In this document: one piece after another, positions 42,250 through 50,703 of the stretch | Layout: the number at the start of each line of letters is the position of its first letter | How positions within the stretch are numbered: position 1 is the first letter of the stretch | DNA from: Luteitalea pratensis | Lineage (GTDB): Bacteria > Acidobacteriota > Vicinamibacteria > Vicinamibacterales > Vicinamibacteraceae | Reading direction: 5' to 3' | Assembly: GCF_001618865.1 (NCBI RefSeq) | Contig: NZ_CP015136.1 | Location: 6,297,001-6,361,000 of the forward strand | DNA: 64,000 nt | Made by a program: the position numbers and the translations under genes | Notes under the pieces: model-generated | The model's database searches: none | What the model was told of the DNA's origin: nothing | What the model saw: the letters and a program-made list of their open reading frames with translations, nothing else

Positions 42250-42948
42250 GGTAGGGCCCGCTCTCCGAGCGCGGCCCGTGGGTGGCCGTGGTTCAAGGGA
42301 CCAGCGACAAGGAGAGAAGTCACAAGGGCGTCAAGGGACAAGGGACGAGGCCGGCAAGACAACCAAGGCACAAGCTGACGCCGCGCCCCGCCTGATTCCC
42401 TTGCCACTGCTTCCTTGTTCCTCGTCCCTTGAAGTCCTTCTGACTTGTTCGTTGTCCCTTGTCCCTTGACACGGTAGGGCCCGCTCTCCGAGCGCGGCCC
42501 GTCGGTGGCCGTGGTTCAAGGGACCAGCGACAAGGAGAGAAGTCACAAGGGCGTCAAGGGACAAGGGACGAGGCCGGCAAGACAACCAAGGCACAAGCTG
42601 ACGCCGCGCCCCGCCTGATTCCCTTGCCCACTGCATCCTTGTTCCTCGTCCCTTGAAGTCCTTCTGACTTGTTCGTTGTCCCTTGTCCCTTGACACGGTA
42701 GGGCCCGCTCTCCGAGCGCGGCCCGTGGGTGGCCGTGGTTCAAGGGACCAGCGACAAGGAGAGAAGTCACAAGGGTGTCAAGGGACAAGGGACGAGGCCG
42801 GCAAGACAACCAAGGCACAAGCTGACGCCGCGCCCCGCCTGATTCCCTTGCCCACTGCATCCTTGTTCCTCGTCCCTTGAAGTCCTTCTGACTTGTTCGT
42901 TGTCCCTTGTCCCTTGACACGGTAGGGCCCGCTCTCCGAGCGCGGCCT
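42250..42948. repeat. Tandem array, three units of 223-224 bp plus a partial fourth
   Basis: GGTAGGGCCCGCTCTCCGAG recurs at 42250, 42473, 42697 and 42921. Units two and three are nearly identical, and unit one differs at a few sites. Each unit starts with a family E palindrome (GGGCCCGCTC-TCC-GAGCGCGGCCC). It then has CAAGGGACAAGGGACGAGG on the left and CCTCGTCCCTTG with TTGTCCCTTGTCCCTTGAC on the right. The two halves are inverted repeats and could fold into a long hairpin. No transposase or direct target duplication is apparent. Confidence 0.9.
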
Positions 42949-43047
42949 GTCCATTGCGGCTCACGGCTTGCGGTGCCCGCTGCCCGGTGCCCGGATGCGG
43001 TACCCGGATTACGGCGGCGTCCGGCCATTGCGATATACATGCGGGGC

Positions 43048-44046
43048 ATGGACCATCGCCTGCTCGGACGCACTGGCGTCCATGTGTCGCCGCTCTGCCT
43101 CGGCGCGATGAACCTCGGCGGCCCGACGCCTGAAGCCGAGGGCATTCGCCTCGTGCATGCGGCGATGGATGCCGGCATCAACCTGATCGACACCGCGGAC
43201 GTCTATCACGACGGCGCGAGCGAGACTGTTGTCGGCAAAGCGCTCGCCGACCGGCGCGAGAAGGTGGTCCTGGCCACGAAGGTGCACGGACGCACCGGAC
43301 CGGGACCGAACGACCTTGGCAACTCGCGGTTGCACATCATGCGCGCGTGCGAAGCCTCACTGCGACGCCTCGGCACCGATTACATCGACCTCTACCAGGT
43401 ACACCGGCCGAGCCCGCAAATCCCGATCGACGAGACGCTCGGGGCACTGACCGATCTCGTGCGCGCCGGTAAGGTCCGCTACGTGGGCTGCTCGACGCAT
43501 CCGGCGTGGATGGTGATGGAGGCGCTCGCAGCGAGCGATCGGCATGGCCTGGCGCGCTACGTGAGCGAACAACCCCCCTACAACCTCCTCGATCGCCGCA
43601 TCGAAAACGAACTGGTACCGCTCGCGCTGCGCTACGGACTCGCACTGATCCCGTGGGCGCCGCTGGCGCAAGGCGTCCTCGCAGGCCGTTACCAGGCGGA
43701 TGGCGCCCTGCCGGGTGACTCCAGGGCCGCGCGGCAGCCGGGCAGCATCTACGCCGAGCGCGTCACCGTGCGTGGCATCGAGGCGGGGGCGCGATTCGCG
43801 ACACTGGCGGCCGCGCACGGCCGCACGCCGGGTCAGCTCGCGCTGCTCTGGTGCAAGGATCAGCCCGGCGTCACCGCGCCGATCGTCGGACCCCGCACGC
43901 GCGAACAACTCGACGACGTGCTGCCGGTACTGGAGATGTCACTGAGCGGCGAGGAACGCGCAGCGTGCGACACCATCAACGGCCCCGGCGGGGTGCTTGT
44001 GAACTTCCACAACACCGCGCCCTGGATGAAGACGCCGATCGTGTAG
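43048..44046 (+). CDS. Aldo/keto reductase
   Basis: A 332-residue cytosolic (beta/alpha)8 oxidoreductase. The catalytic tetrad can be read as Asp in IDTADVY, Tyr in the same motif (VYHDGASE), Lys in VVLATKVHG and His in [25 protein letters not shown]-like [17 protein letters not shown] binds the NADP phosphate. [21 protein letters not shown] is typical of the AKR11/YhdN-like group that includes potassium-channel beta-like reductases. It likely reduces aldehydes or ketones with NADPH. ATG 43039 is an alternative start. The upstream region is the tandem array. Neighbours give no substrate clue. Confidence 0.88.
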   Translation: MDHRLLGRTGVHVSPLCLGAMNLGGPTPEAEGIRLVHAAMDAGINLIDTADVYHDGASETVVGKALADRREKVVLATKVHGRTGPGPNDLGNSRLHIMRACEASLRRLGTDYIDLYQVHRPSPQIPIDETLGALTDLVRAGKVRYVGCSTHPAWMVMEALAASDRHGLARYVSEQPPYNLLDRRIENELVPLALRYGLALIPWAPLAQGVLAGRYQADGALPGDSRAARQPGSIYAERVTVRGIEAGARFATLAAAHGRTPGQLALLWCKDQPGVTAPIVGPRTREQLDDVLPVLEMSLSGEERAACDTINGPGGVLVNFHNTAPWMKTPIV

Positions 44047-44085
44047 GCTCGGCGCGTTCCGAACCCTGGCCGAGGTAGCGCGGAA

Positions 44086-44147
44086 GCGTCGACTTGAAGG
44101 TCGAGGCCTACGTCCTCCATATGAGCCGTCGACCTTCAGGTCGACGG
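44086..44147. repeat. Family A palindrome pair
   Basis: GCGTCGACTTGAAGGTCGAGGC (44086-44107) is followed by CCGTCGACCT-TC-AGGTCGACGG (44126-44147), a perfect 10-bp inverted repeat. The first copy is imperfect. The pair lies just after the aldo/keto reductase gene and could also serve as its terminator. Confidence 0.75.
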
Positions 44148-44226
44148 AGGCGACGCGGTGGAGAATGCGGAAGGGAACGCCGCGCAGTCCCAGCGCGGCG
44201 TTCCATCCATGACAGAAAGGCTGCGT

Positions 44227-45027
44227 ATGAACCGGCGAACATTCCTGAGTGCCGCGGCCGCCGTGGCCGCGGCAGGACAGGCGAACGCGAGCGGATTCGA
44301 GCCGCAGGCGCCGGCGGCGACAGCACCGCCGGCCAAACGCACCATCCTCGCCATGGGCGCACACTACGACGACAGCCCGTTCGGCATCCCGGGAACGCTC
44401 CTGCAGGCGGTGGCGCAGGGACACCGCGTCGTCGTCCTTGCGATGATCGGCGACTACTCGAACTGGAAACCGGTGCGCGGACGCGGCCCCGACATCGTCG
44501 AAGGTACGAAACGCATCAACGCAGAGTACGGCATGGAGTCGCGGTTCCTGCCGTGGGCGTCCGGCATGCTGCAATCGACTGACGCCCACAGGCGCGCGGT
44601 CGCCGAGGTCGTGGCGGAGGTGAAACCGGACACCGCTTTCGTGTTGTGGTCCAGGGACCAGCATCCGGATCATGTCGTCGCGTCGGAGTTGAGCACGCTC
44701 GCGCTGCACCTGGGCGACCGCGTCCTCTCCGACCCGTTTGCGCCCTACATCACGCCGCGTCGCACCTACCTGTACGACAACGGCCCGCGCCACACGATCG
44801 GCTTCGTGCCGGACACGTTCGTCGATGTGACGCGCGAGTGGCCTCGTGCCATCGAATGGCTCGGCAAGTTGATGGCCCTGACGCGTAACGAGACCTACGC
44901 TGCGGGTACGCTCGACGGCGCACAGCGGCTCAAGGAGAGCCTCGCGCGCTACCGCGGCGCCACGTGCGGTGTCGCGTACGCCGAGGCGTTGACGGCGGTC
45001 AACGCCTACCCGCAAACCCTCTTCTGA
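44227..45027 (+). CDS. PIG-L family deacetylase, Tat-exported
   Basis: A 266-residue protein starting MNRRTFLSAAAAVAAAGQANA, a twin-arginine signal. The LmbE/PIG-L zinc motifs are AMGAHYDDSPFG (variant of GAHPDD) and WSRDQHPDHV (HPDH). The fold removes acetyl groups from N-acetylglucosamine-type substrates or acts on thiol-sugar conjugates. Pro to Tyr in the first motif is a mild variation. I chose the ATG at 44227 for its fit to the Tat motif and the upstream GAAAGG. Frames open to 44158 add poorly conserved residues. Export suggests cell-surface or extracellular sugars as substrate. Confidence 0.82.
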   Translation: MNRRTFLSAAAAVAAAGQANASGFEPQAPAATAPPAKRTILAMGAHYDDSPFGIPGTLLQAVAQGHRVVVLAMIGDYSNWKPVRGRGPDIVEGTKRINAEYGMESRFLPWASGMLQSTDAHRRAVAEVVAEVKPDTAFVLWSRDQHPDHVVASELSTLALHLGDRVLSDPFAPYITPRRTYLYDNGPRHTIGFVPDTFVDVTREWPRAIEWLGKLMALTRNETYAAGTLDGAQRLKESLARYRGATCGVAYAEALTAVNAYPQTLF

Positions 45028-45339
45028 GAGTGCGGGACACTCGCGTAAGCAGACACAATCGCGTCAGAGACTCCCGTGCTCCTGCGCTCCGTGCTCCTGG
45101 GTTCCTGATCCAACGGCCGAGTTGCCACCCCATCCGTGCCTACAGCACTCGTGAGTAAGTCACTGGTTGCATGTGACGACCGACGTTCGGATCGCAATCG
45201 ACCCACCGTTTAGATCACCAGACCGCAGGCAGACGCGATCTCACGCTTCCGACCACGACGAACCACGCTCGAGCGCTGCGTGCGCCATGGCGCCCCGGAG
45301 CGAGATGGCGGCCGCGTGCCCGCACCAGAGGGAGTGTCA
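45028..45339. other. 312-bp intergenic region without a recognised gene
   Basis: Just past the PIG-L stop there is a short stem GAGTG-CGGGA-CACTC (45028-45042) that may end transcription. The rest has a mildly AT-richer patch around 45150-45230 that could hold the promoter of the next gene. Nothing else stands out. Confidence 0.5.
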
Positions 45340-45786
45340 ATGGCAATCAACAAGAAGTTGCTGTCGATCATCGGGAAGAAGTTCCCTTCCATCTACGACG
45401 TCAATCCTCCGCACGGCCCGTTTGGTCGCGTGTCCTGGGTTGCGCTGAATCCGCAGCCGCTTCCGCCAATGGGAATCGGCGCGGCGATGGCCACCGACTT
45501 GCTGCACCACGCGTGGGTGGGTGAACGGACGGGCCTCGACCCCGCCGGCGCGCTGCGTTTCCTCGAAGACCTGTGTCCGCCATACCCGCGGCGACCGAAG
45601 CTTCCGCCGGTGTGGCCGCCGGTGCCCGATCCCGACCCGGGACCTGACTGGTACGCCGAGTATTACCTCGGCTTCGCGGCCCGCCTCGCCGCGGTCCCGG
45701 GCGACCAGATGGCCGGGCGCATGCGGGAGTTCTTCGACAAGGCCCTCGATCAGTCGATCGCATCGTTGGAGAAGGCAGTGGGCTGA
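45340..45786 (+). CDS. Conserved-looking small protein with NPQPLPP motif, function unknown
   Basis: I do not recognise a named family. It is a 148-residue soluble protein with no signal peptide. The N-terminus is MAINKKLLSIIGKKFPSIYD. A proline-rich signature VSWVALNPQPLPPMGIG lies at about residues 31-47, and PKLPPVWPPVPDPDPGPDW at about 86-104. The C-terminal third is helical (DQMAGRMREFFDKALDQSIASLEKAVG). The ATG at 45340 has AGGGAG upstream. It precedes the M20 peptidase by 21 bases and so may share its transcript. The WVALNPQPLPP core looks like a conserved functional stretch, but its role is not known to me. Confidence 0.65.
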   Translation: MAINKKLLSIIGKKFPSIYDVNPPHGPFGRVSWVALNPQPLPPMGIGAAMATDLLHHAWVGERTGLDPAGALRFLEDLCPPYPRRPKLPPVWPPVPDPDPGPDWYAEYYLGFAARLAAVPGDQMAGRMREFFDKALDQSIASLEKAVG

Positions 45787-45807
45787 GCGTGCAGTACAGT
45801 GACGTGC

Positions 45808-47262
45808 ATGTCACGTTCGATCACGATGGCCGTCGCGGGCGCTGCCTTGCTGGGCACGCTCGCGGCGCCGGCCTCGGCACAGCCCAGCGCGGCGTCGTAC
45901 ACGCAGCCCTATCAACGCAAGGCGTTCGAGATCTATCGGACCATCGTCGGCATGCGCACGGCTGAAGGCCAGGCCATGGTCCCGGCGATGGCAGATTACC
46001 TCGCCGGGCAGTTCCGAGCTGGGGGCTTCCCAGCCACCGACGTGCATGTCCTGCCATTCACCGTGCCGTCAGGCGAGAAGACGGCCGGGCTCGTGGTGCG
46101 CTACCGCGGTGACGGCTCCTCCGGCAAGAAGCCCATCCTGCTGCTGGCCCATATGGATGTCGTCGACGCACGGCGCGAGGACTGGACGCGCGACCCGTTT
46201 GTCCTGCAGGAAGAGCGCGGCTATTTCTTCGGCCGCGGCAGCGCCGACGACAAGTTCGGCGTCTCCTCGCTCACGGCCACGTTCCTGCGCCTGAAGGCGG
46301 AGGGCTTCGTCCCGAGTCGTGATCTCGTGATCGCCCTCTCCGGTGACGAGGAGACGGGCATGCTCTCGGTACGCGACCTCGTGACGACACACCGCGCGCT
46401 GACCGATGCCGAGTTCGCACTGAATGACGATGGCGGCGGTGGCAAGCTGGACGAGACCGGAACGCCTGTCGCGTACTTCGTCCAGAGCGCCGAGAAGACG
46501 TATGCCACCTTCGAACTGACGGTCACCAACCCTGGCGGACACAGCTCCACGCCGCGCACCGACAGCGCGATTTTCGATCTTGCCAACGTCCTCAAGCGCC
46601 TCGAAGCGTATCGCTTCCCCGTCGCGGTCAACGACACGACGCGCGCGTACCTGCGCGAGATGGAACGTCTCACACCAGGCCCCGAGGGCGAAGCCATGGG
46701 CCGGCTGGCAGCCGATCCCGCCGATCAGGCCGCCGCGGACGAACTCTGGCGTCGTCCCGAGGCCGTCGGGATCACGCGCACCACGTGCGTACCGACCATG
46801 CTGCGCGCCGGGCATGCCGAGAACGCATTGCCGCAATCGGCGACCGTGACCGTGAACTGCCGGATCTTCCCCGGGGAAGCCGTCGACGCCGTCAAGGCGA
46901 CGCTGGAGCGCGTGGCGAACCTGAGGGGCCTCACCATCACCCAGGTAGGCGAGGGGTTGCCGAGTCCGGCGTCGCCCCTGCGCGAGGACGTCATCGCGGC
47001 AGTCGCCGCGGCGGTGCACGCGCGCTATCCCGGTGTCCCTGTCATCCCCTACATGGCCCCCTACGCCACCGACGGCCGCGAGGTGCGGTCCGCCGGCATC
47101 CCCACCTACGGCGTGATGGGGCTGTTCATGAAGGACAGCGACCAGTTCTCGCACGGCCGCGATGAGCGCGTGCCCGTGGAGCAGTTGTTCGGTGCCCTCG
47201 AACACTGGAAGGTGCTTCTTACCAACCTCGCTGGACGAAGTGGCGTCAGCGCGGCACGGTGA
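45808..47262 (+). CDS. M20-family metallopeptidase/deacylase, secreted
   Basis: A 484-residue exported zinc hydrolase (signal about residues 1-20). Metal ligands are in LLAHMDVVDA (His, Asp), GRGSADDKFGV (bridging Asp), SGDEETG (catalytic Glu pair) and QFSHGRDE (last His). The dimerisation lid begins at TFELTVTNPGGHSS. This is the M20/M25/M40 family that contains carboxypeptidases, dipeptidases and aminoacylases. It probably trims peptides or acyl-amino acids in the periplasm. The ATG at 45808 is preferred over the GTG at 45799. The gene follows the NPQPLPP protein and converges on the frameshifted gene. Confidence 0.88.
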   Translation: MSRSITMAVAGAALLGTLAAPASAQPSAASYTQPYQRKAFEIYRTIVGMRTAEGQAMVPAMADYLAGQFRAGGFPATDVHVLPFTVPSGEKTAGLVVRYRGDGSSGKKPILLLAHMDVVDARREDWTRDPFVLQEERGYFFGRGSADDKFGVSSLTATFLRLKAEGFVPSRDLVIALSGDEETGMLSVRDLVTTHRALTDAEFALNDDGGGGKLDETGTPVAYFVQSAEKTYATFELTVTNPGGHSSTPRTDSAIFDLANVLKRLEAYRFPVAVNDTTRAYLREMERLTPGPEGEAMGRLAADPADQAAADELWRRPEAVGITRTTCVPTMLRAGHAENALPQSATVTVNCRIFPGEAVDAVKATLERVANLRGLTITQVGEGLPSPASPLREDVIAAVAAAVHARYPGVPVIPYMAPYATDGREVRSAGIPTYGVMGLFMKDSDQFSHGRDERVPVEQLFGALEHWKVLLTNLAGRSGVSAAR

Positions 47263-47304
47263 CGTGACCGCCAGGCGGGAATTGCAGGCACGCGCCGCGA
47301 CGCG

Positions 47305-49068
47305 TCAACGGCAGGGCGTCGCCAACGCGTTGGTCCCGGCGGCCCAGGCCCGCACGCCATCGCCCGAGTACATGGCGCGCTCGACGACGATGCCACCCGC
47401 CTCTTGACCCGGCTCGGGCATCGACTCGATCCGCGCACCGAAGCGGCGTCGGGTGACGCCACTGAAGGTTCCGGGAAAGTCCACGGGGGGATAGACGTTG
47501 AAGCGACTGGTCGGCGCCACATCGAAGGTGCCACTCACCGGCCGCTGGCCATTCTCGAAGAAGAGCGTGGCGCGTATCCGGCGCGGCTGATCGGACGTGT
47601 TCGCCACGAGGATGTACGTGTCGACGCCAGGCCCCGCCTCGCCCTCGGCCAGGCACCAGCTCGGATCGGTCTGCGTCGCCCCCGGAGACGCGTGAGCCTC
47701 GCCCCACGTGGTCGAGGTCGGACCTGGCCACCACATCGACCGCTCGGCGACGATGGGGACGCCGTTGGTCGACGTGACCACGGCCGAGACCGCCGTGTCC
47801 CGAAGGCGTGGGTCCTCCTGATCGACCCAGATCGTGAACCGTGACCGGGGCGCGATGACGTACGCCTTGGCGAACGAGCTGCCGTCGGGGAGCAGGAAAC
47901 GCGACGACACGTTCGCGGAGCGGTCGTCCGGGTTCGCGAGCAGGATGAACATGTCGAAGTAGTCGCCGGTCGCCCCTTCGGCGAAGAACCAGTCGCTCTC
48001 CGGCGCCGCAATCCCGGCACTCTCGTGCCCCGCTTCGAACGCCCTTCCCGCGCCAGTCAGGTACATGGCCCGCTCGACGATGATCGGGACGTTCGAGCGC
48101 AGGACCGCCGACACGTCCGTGTCGCCAAGGCCGGGCAGCGTGTCGACCCACAGTGTGAAGCGGCTCCTGGGGTCGACGTGGTATGTGGACTGGGTCGGCC
48201 CGAGCGGCGGTGGACGCAGGAACTCCACGCTCACGTCGGCCGCTTGGTCGCCCGGGTTCTCGATCAGATAGAACAGGTCGAAGCCGGAGTGTGTCGCCCC
48301 CTCCGCCAGATACCACGTCGTGCCCGGAGCGACAACGGCGCGATCGGCATGGCTGCCGTACGCGTTGACGCCCGGGGGCCACCGCATCGTTCGATCGACG
48401 ACGATCGGCGCGTCGGACTCGATCGTGGTCGCAAACTCCGCCGATTGCATCCCGGGCAGCAGCCCGGGCGTGATCGTCCGACGGGACTCCGGTCCGACGA
48501 CCACCGTCTCCTTGCGAACGGTACGGTCCGCCGCCTGGTACGACAGCAGCACGTGGGCCGGCTCGCTCGCCGTGTTCAGGAGCGCGATCGACGTCTCGAA
48601 GAACTTGTTGGAGGCGCCTTCGGCGAGGTACCGGGTGAACACGCCCCGTGGATGCGTGCCGGCGACATACTCCTGCGCGTTCGTGATGCCATCGGTGTCG
48701 CTGTCGAGCGCCGCGTCAGAGGGACTGGACGGGTCGAGCCCGTTCGCCTGCTCCCAGCCGTCGGGCAAGCCGTCACCATCGGTGTCGGTCGTGGCGCCGG
48801 ACGGGATGCGGATGTCGAACCGCAGCCGAGACATCACGTGGGGCGGGCTCAGGCCGAAGAACCCGCGCGCGAAGTACACGTAGCCGTGCTGCCCGGTGGT
48901 CTCCTGTGTGGGCTGATCGGGGCTGACAAACGAGGGATAGGCGAACCAGGTCTTGCCTGGCACCTGCACGTGGATGGGGAGATCCCGCCAGACGAGCCTG
49001 GGACGATCCCAGTGAATGCCATCCGGCGATGTGGCGACGTAGACACCGTGAAACGTCATGAACGTCAT
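47305..49068 (-). CDS. 3' part of a frameshifted secreted protein: end of sialidase-like domain, TSP3 linker, DUF5719 repeats
   Basis: This 587-codon frame starts with MTFMTFHGVYVATSPDGIHWDRP, which is the middle of a BNR/GH43-like blade and not a natural N-terminus. Codons just upstream continue the domain as RQRYL up to a frame break at about 49083. Next comes a calcium-binding TSP3-like segment (DTDGDGLPDGWEQANGLDP, DSDTDGITNAQEY) and then repeats WYLAEGATHSGFDLFYL, WFFAEGATGDYFDMFIL and WCLAEGEAGPGVDTYIL of DUF5719, found in secreted adhesive or enzyme-bearing proteins. See also the entries at 49068 and 49676, which together make one gene. Confidence 0.75.
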   Translation of the reverse strand: MTFMTFHGVYVATSPDGIHWDRPRLVWRDLPIHVQVPGKTWFAYPSFVSPDQPTQETTGQHGYVYFARGFFGLSPPHVMSRLRFDIRIPSGATTDTDGDGLPDGWEQANGLDPSSPSDAALDSDTDGITNAQEYVAGTHPRGVFTRYLAEGASNKFFETSIALLNTASEPAHVLLSYQAADRTVRKETVVVGPESRRTITPGLLPGMQSAEFATTIESDAPIVVDRTMRWPPGVNAYGSHADRAVVAPGTTWYLAEGATHSGFDLFYLIENPGDQAADVSVEFLRPPPLGPTQSTYHVDPRSRFTLWVDTLPGLGDTDVSAVLRSNVPIIVERAMYLTGAGRAFEAGHESAGIAAPESDWFFAEGATGDYFDMFILLANPDDRSANVSSRFLLPDGSSFAKAYVIAPRSRFTIWVDQEDPRLRDTAVSAVVTSTNGVPIVAERSMWWPGPTSTTWGEAHASPGATQTDPSWCLAEGEAGPGVDTYILVANTSDQPRRIRATLFFENGQRPVSGTFDVAPTSRFNVYPPVDFPGTFSGVTRRRFGARIESMPEPGQEAGGIVVERAMYSGDGVRAWAAGTNALATPCR

Positions 49069-49717
49069 CAGGTATCGCTGGCGTGCACGTTCCAGCTGAT
49101 GGAGGGCAAACCCGCATATACCGTCTCGCCCATTTGGTCGGGCGGGCCCACGATCGGCGTCGGCGATCCGCCGAGCCCGGCCTCCGCGAACCCGCCGTAG
49201 GCGTACTTCTGCCAGGAGCCCGGCTCCCCGTCCGATTCGATCGGCGCGCGGGCGAGGAATACCGAATCGGGTCCCGATTCAGGAAGACTGCGCCGCCATT
49301 CGCCGAAGAGCATGTAGAGCCAACGCCCGTCGCGGCTCTTGAAGACGGTGGGATTGCCGACGCCACTCGCGTCGAAGTTGCAGTGGGTCGGCTTCGGCTC
49401 GGATCCGGACAGGACCTGGCCGCGCTTCTGCCACGTGAGACCGCCATCGGTCGAGCGCGCGAGACCGATGCCGGCGATGAACGGCAGGAAGTAGCCACAC
49501 GGCTGGATCTCCGAGTGGTAGAACATCAGCAGGTCGCGCCCGTTCGCGGCGGCGACGACCGAGCCAACCCCGGCGTAGTTGGCGTCGAAGCCGCTTCCGG
49601 AGGGTCCGATGAGGGGCACGGCCTTGCCATTCTTCAAGGGCCACGGCACCTGGTTCTCCAGCGTCGAGCCTCGCGTCATGAACGTGCCGACACCGCCGAC
49701 GAACCACATGCGCAGCC
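49068..49717 (-). pseudogene. Middle part of the frameshifted secreted protein (sialidase-like propeller)
   Basis: In this frame LRMWFVGGVGTFMTRGSTLENQ to GLPSISWNVH continues the upstream part after a frame break at about 49715 and runs into a TGA at 49068-49070. GLARSTDGGLTWQKRG is a BNR-type Asp-box and NPTVFKSRDGRWLYMLFGEW is typical of GH43/sialidase-like blades. Inserting one base at about 49716 and another at about 49083 would join all three parts into one protein of about 1110 residues. There is no start codon of its own in the right place. Confidence 0.7.
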
Positions 49718-50641
49718 GCCGTCGAACGTGCGGTAGGACATGCCCTCGTCGGGCGTGTGCGTGAGGCCCCAGGGGTTGCCGTTGGGAATCATCGTCTGTT
49801 CGGGCCCCGACACGGTGAACTCGAAGTCGGGGGACTCGACATCGACTCGCTCGATCCCGCTCGCGCTGTACGCTGCCCCCGATAGAGCGCCGATGTCGTA
49901 GCTGGTCACCACACGACCGAGCGCATCGAGGACCGCCAACCCCGTTACTCGCATCGTGTAGCTGGCCGTGACCGACGTATTGGCCGGCAAGTTCCTGAAG
50001 AGGCGCGCGGCATGCCCGAACCCGATCATGACGTTGAACGGCACGCCAGCAGTGAATGGAATGCCGCCCAGCGTCCGAGTGACCGCCACCGAGTGCTGGG
50101 TGGTGTCGAGCGGCGTGTCCTGGATGACGGCCTTGCCGTCCGGACCATACAGCTGCACGCCGACACTGGCGGTGAACGGCAAGACGACACCGGACCAGTC
50201 CGTCGTGCCCTCGATCGTCACCCTCGGCACGAGTTGATACGATCCCGGCGTCAGGCCGCGAACGACGACGATGTCGCGAAACGTGGCATAGCCGTTCGCG
50301 CTCTCGGCGCTCCCCGCCATCGACCCGGGCGCCGTGTCGGTCATGGTCGACTGCGTGGTGAGCAGCCCGATCGTCGCGCTGCTGGATCCGCAGGCACGCG
50401 CTGTCGGCGTCGAGAGCATGCAGCCAGTCACCGACGCCAGTGGTCGCGATAGTGCCTCGACGTAGTCGGACGGACCAGCCGCCGCGACCGATCCGTCGAG
50501 GTAATAGTTGATATTGGCCGAATACGCGACTGGCGCTGGTCCCGCCGACACGGGCGATGGCAGCGCCACAACCCACAGCATCACGGCCGCCCTCGTCATT
50601 CGAGCGAGGGCAACATAAGGGGCAAGGGCAATCTGGCGCAT
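49676..50641 (-). CDS. 5' part of the frameshifted secreted protein
   Basis: This frame encodes the N-terminus: a signal peptide (RAAVMLWVVALPSPVSAG, about residues 17-34), a beta-rich region with GMSYRTFDGG near its end, then 12 meaningless codons and a stop at 49676 after the frame break. The correct continuation, starting LRMWFVGG, lies one base out of phase. A probable start is the ATG at 50641 or the ATG at 50599 nearer the signal. It is divergent from the exported carbamoylase-type gene. No catalytic residues were recognised. Confidence 0.65.
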   Translation of the reverse strand: MRQIALAPYVALARMTRAAVMLWVVALPSPVSAGPAPVAYSANINYYLDGSVAAAGPSDYVEALSRPLASVTGCMLSTPTARACGSSSATIGLLTTQSTMTDTAPGSMAGSAESANGYATFRDIVVVRGLTPGSYQLVPRVTIEGTTDWSGVVLPFTASVGVQLYGPDGKAVIQDTPLDTTQHSVAVTRTLGGIPFTAGVPFNVMIGFGHAARLFRNLPANTSVTASYTMRVTGLAVLDALGRVVTSYDIGALSGAAYSASGIERVDVESPDFEFTVSGPEQTMIPNGNPWGLTHTPDEGMSYRTFDGGCACGSSAVSARS

Positions 50642-50703
50642 GCCGATCCGCCCTGAAGGGTGCGCGGATGATACTCCGACAGCCCGACTGTACTATCTGC
50701 GGT

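Larger units (their letters stand above)
42113..43047. other. 935-bp intergenic region filled with repeats
   Basis: No gene is supported here. The stretch holds the presumed promoter of the kinase operon at its left end, a family B repeat (42190-42236), a three-copy tandem array (42250-42948) and a GC-rich tail (42957-43020) with GCCCGGTGCCCGG variants before the aldo/keto reductase. Short open frames inside the array repeat with each unit and are artefacts. Confidence 0.8.

Noticed and set aside
42278-42880. Repeated short open frames of about 63-65 codons in the tandem array
   Set aside because: They recur with the 224-bp unit and have no ribosome site or plausible protein composition.
42250-42948. 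CRISPR-like array
   Set aside because: Units are about 224 bp and whole-unit copies, with no unique spacers and no cas genes.
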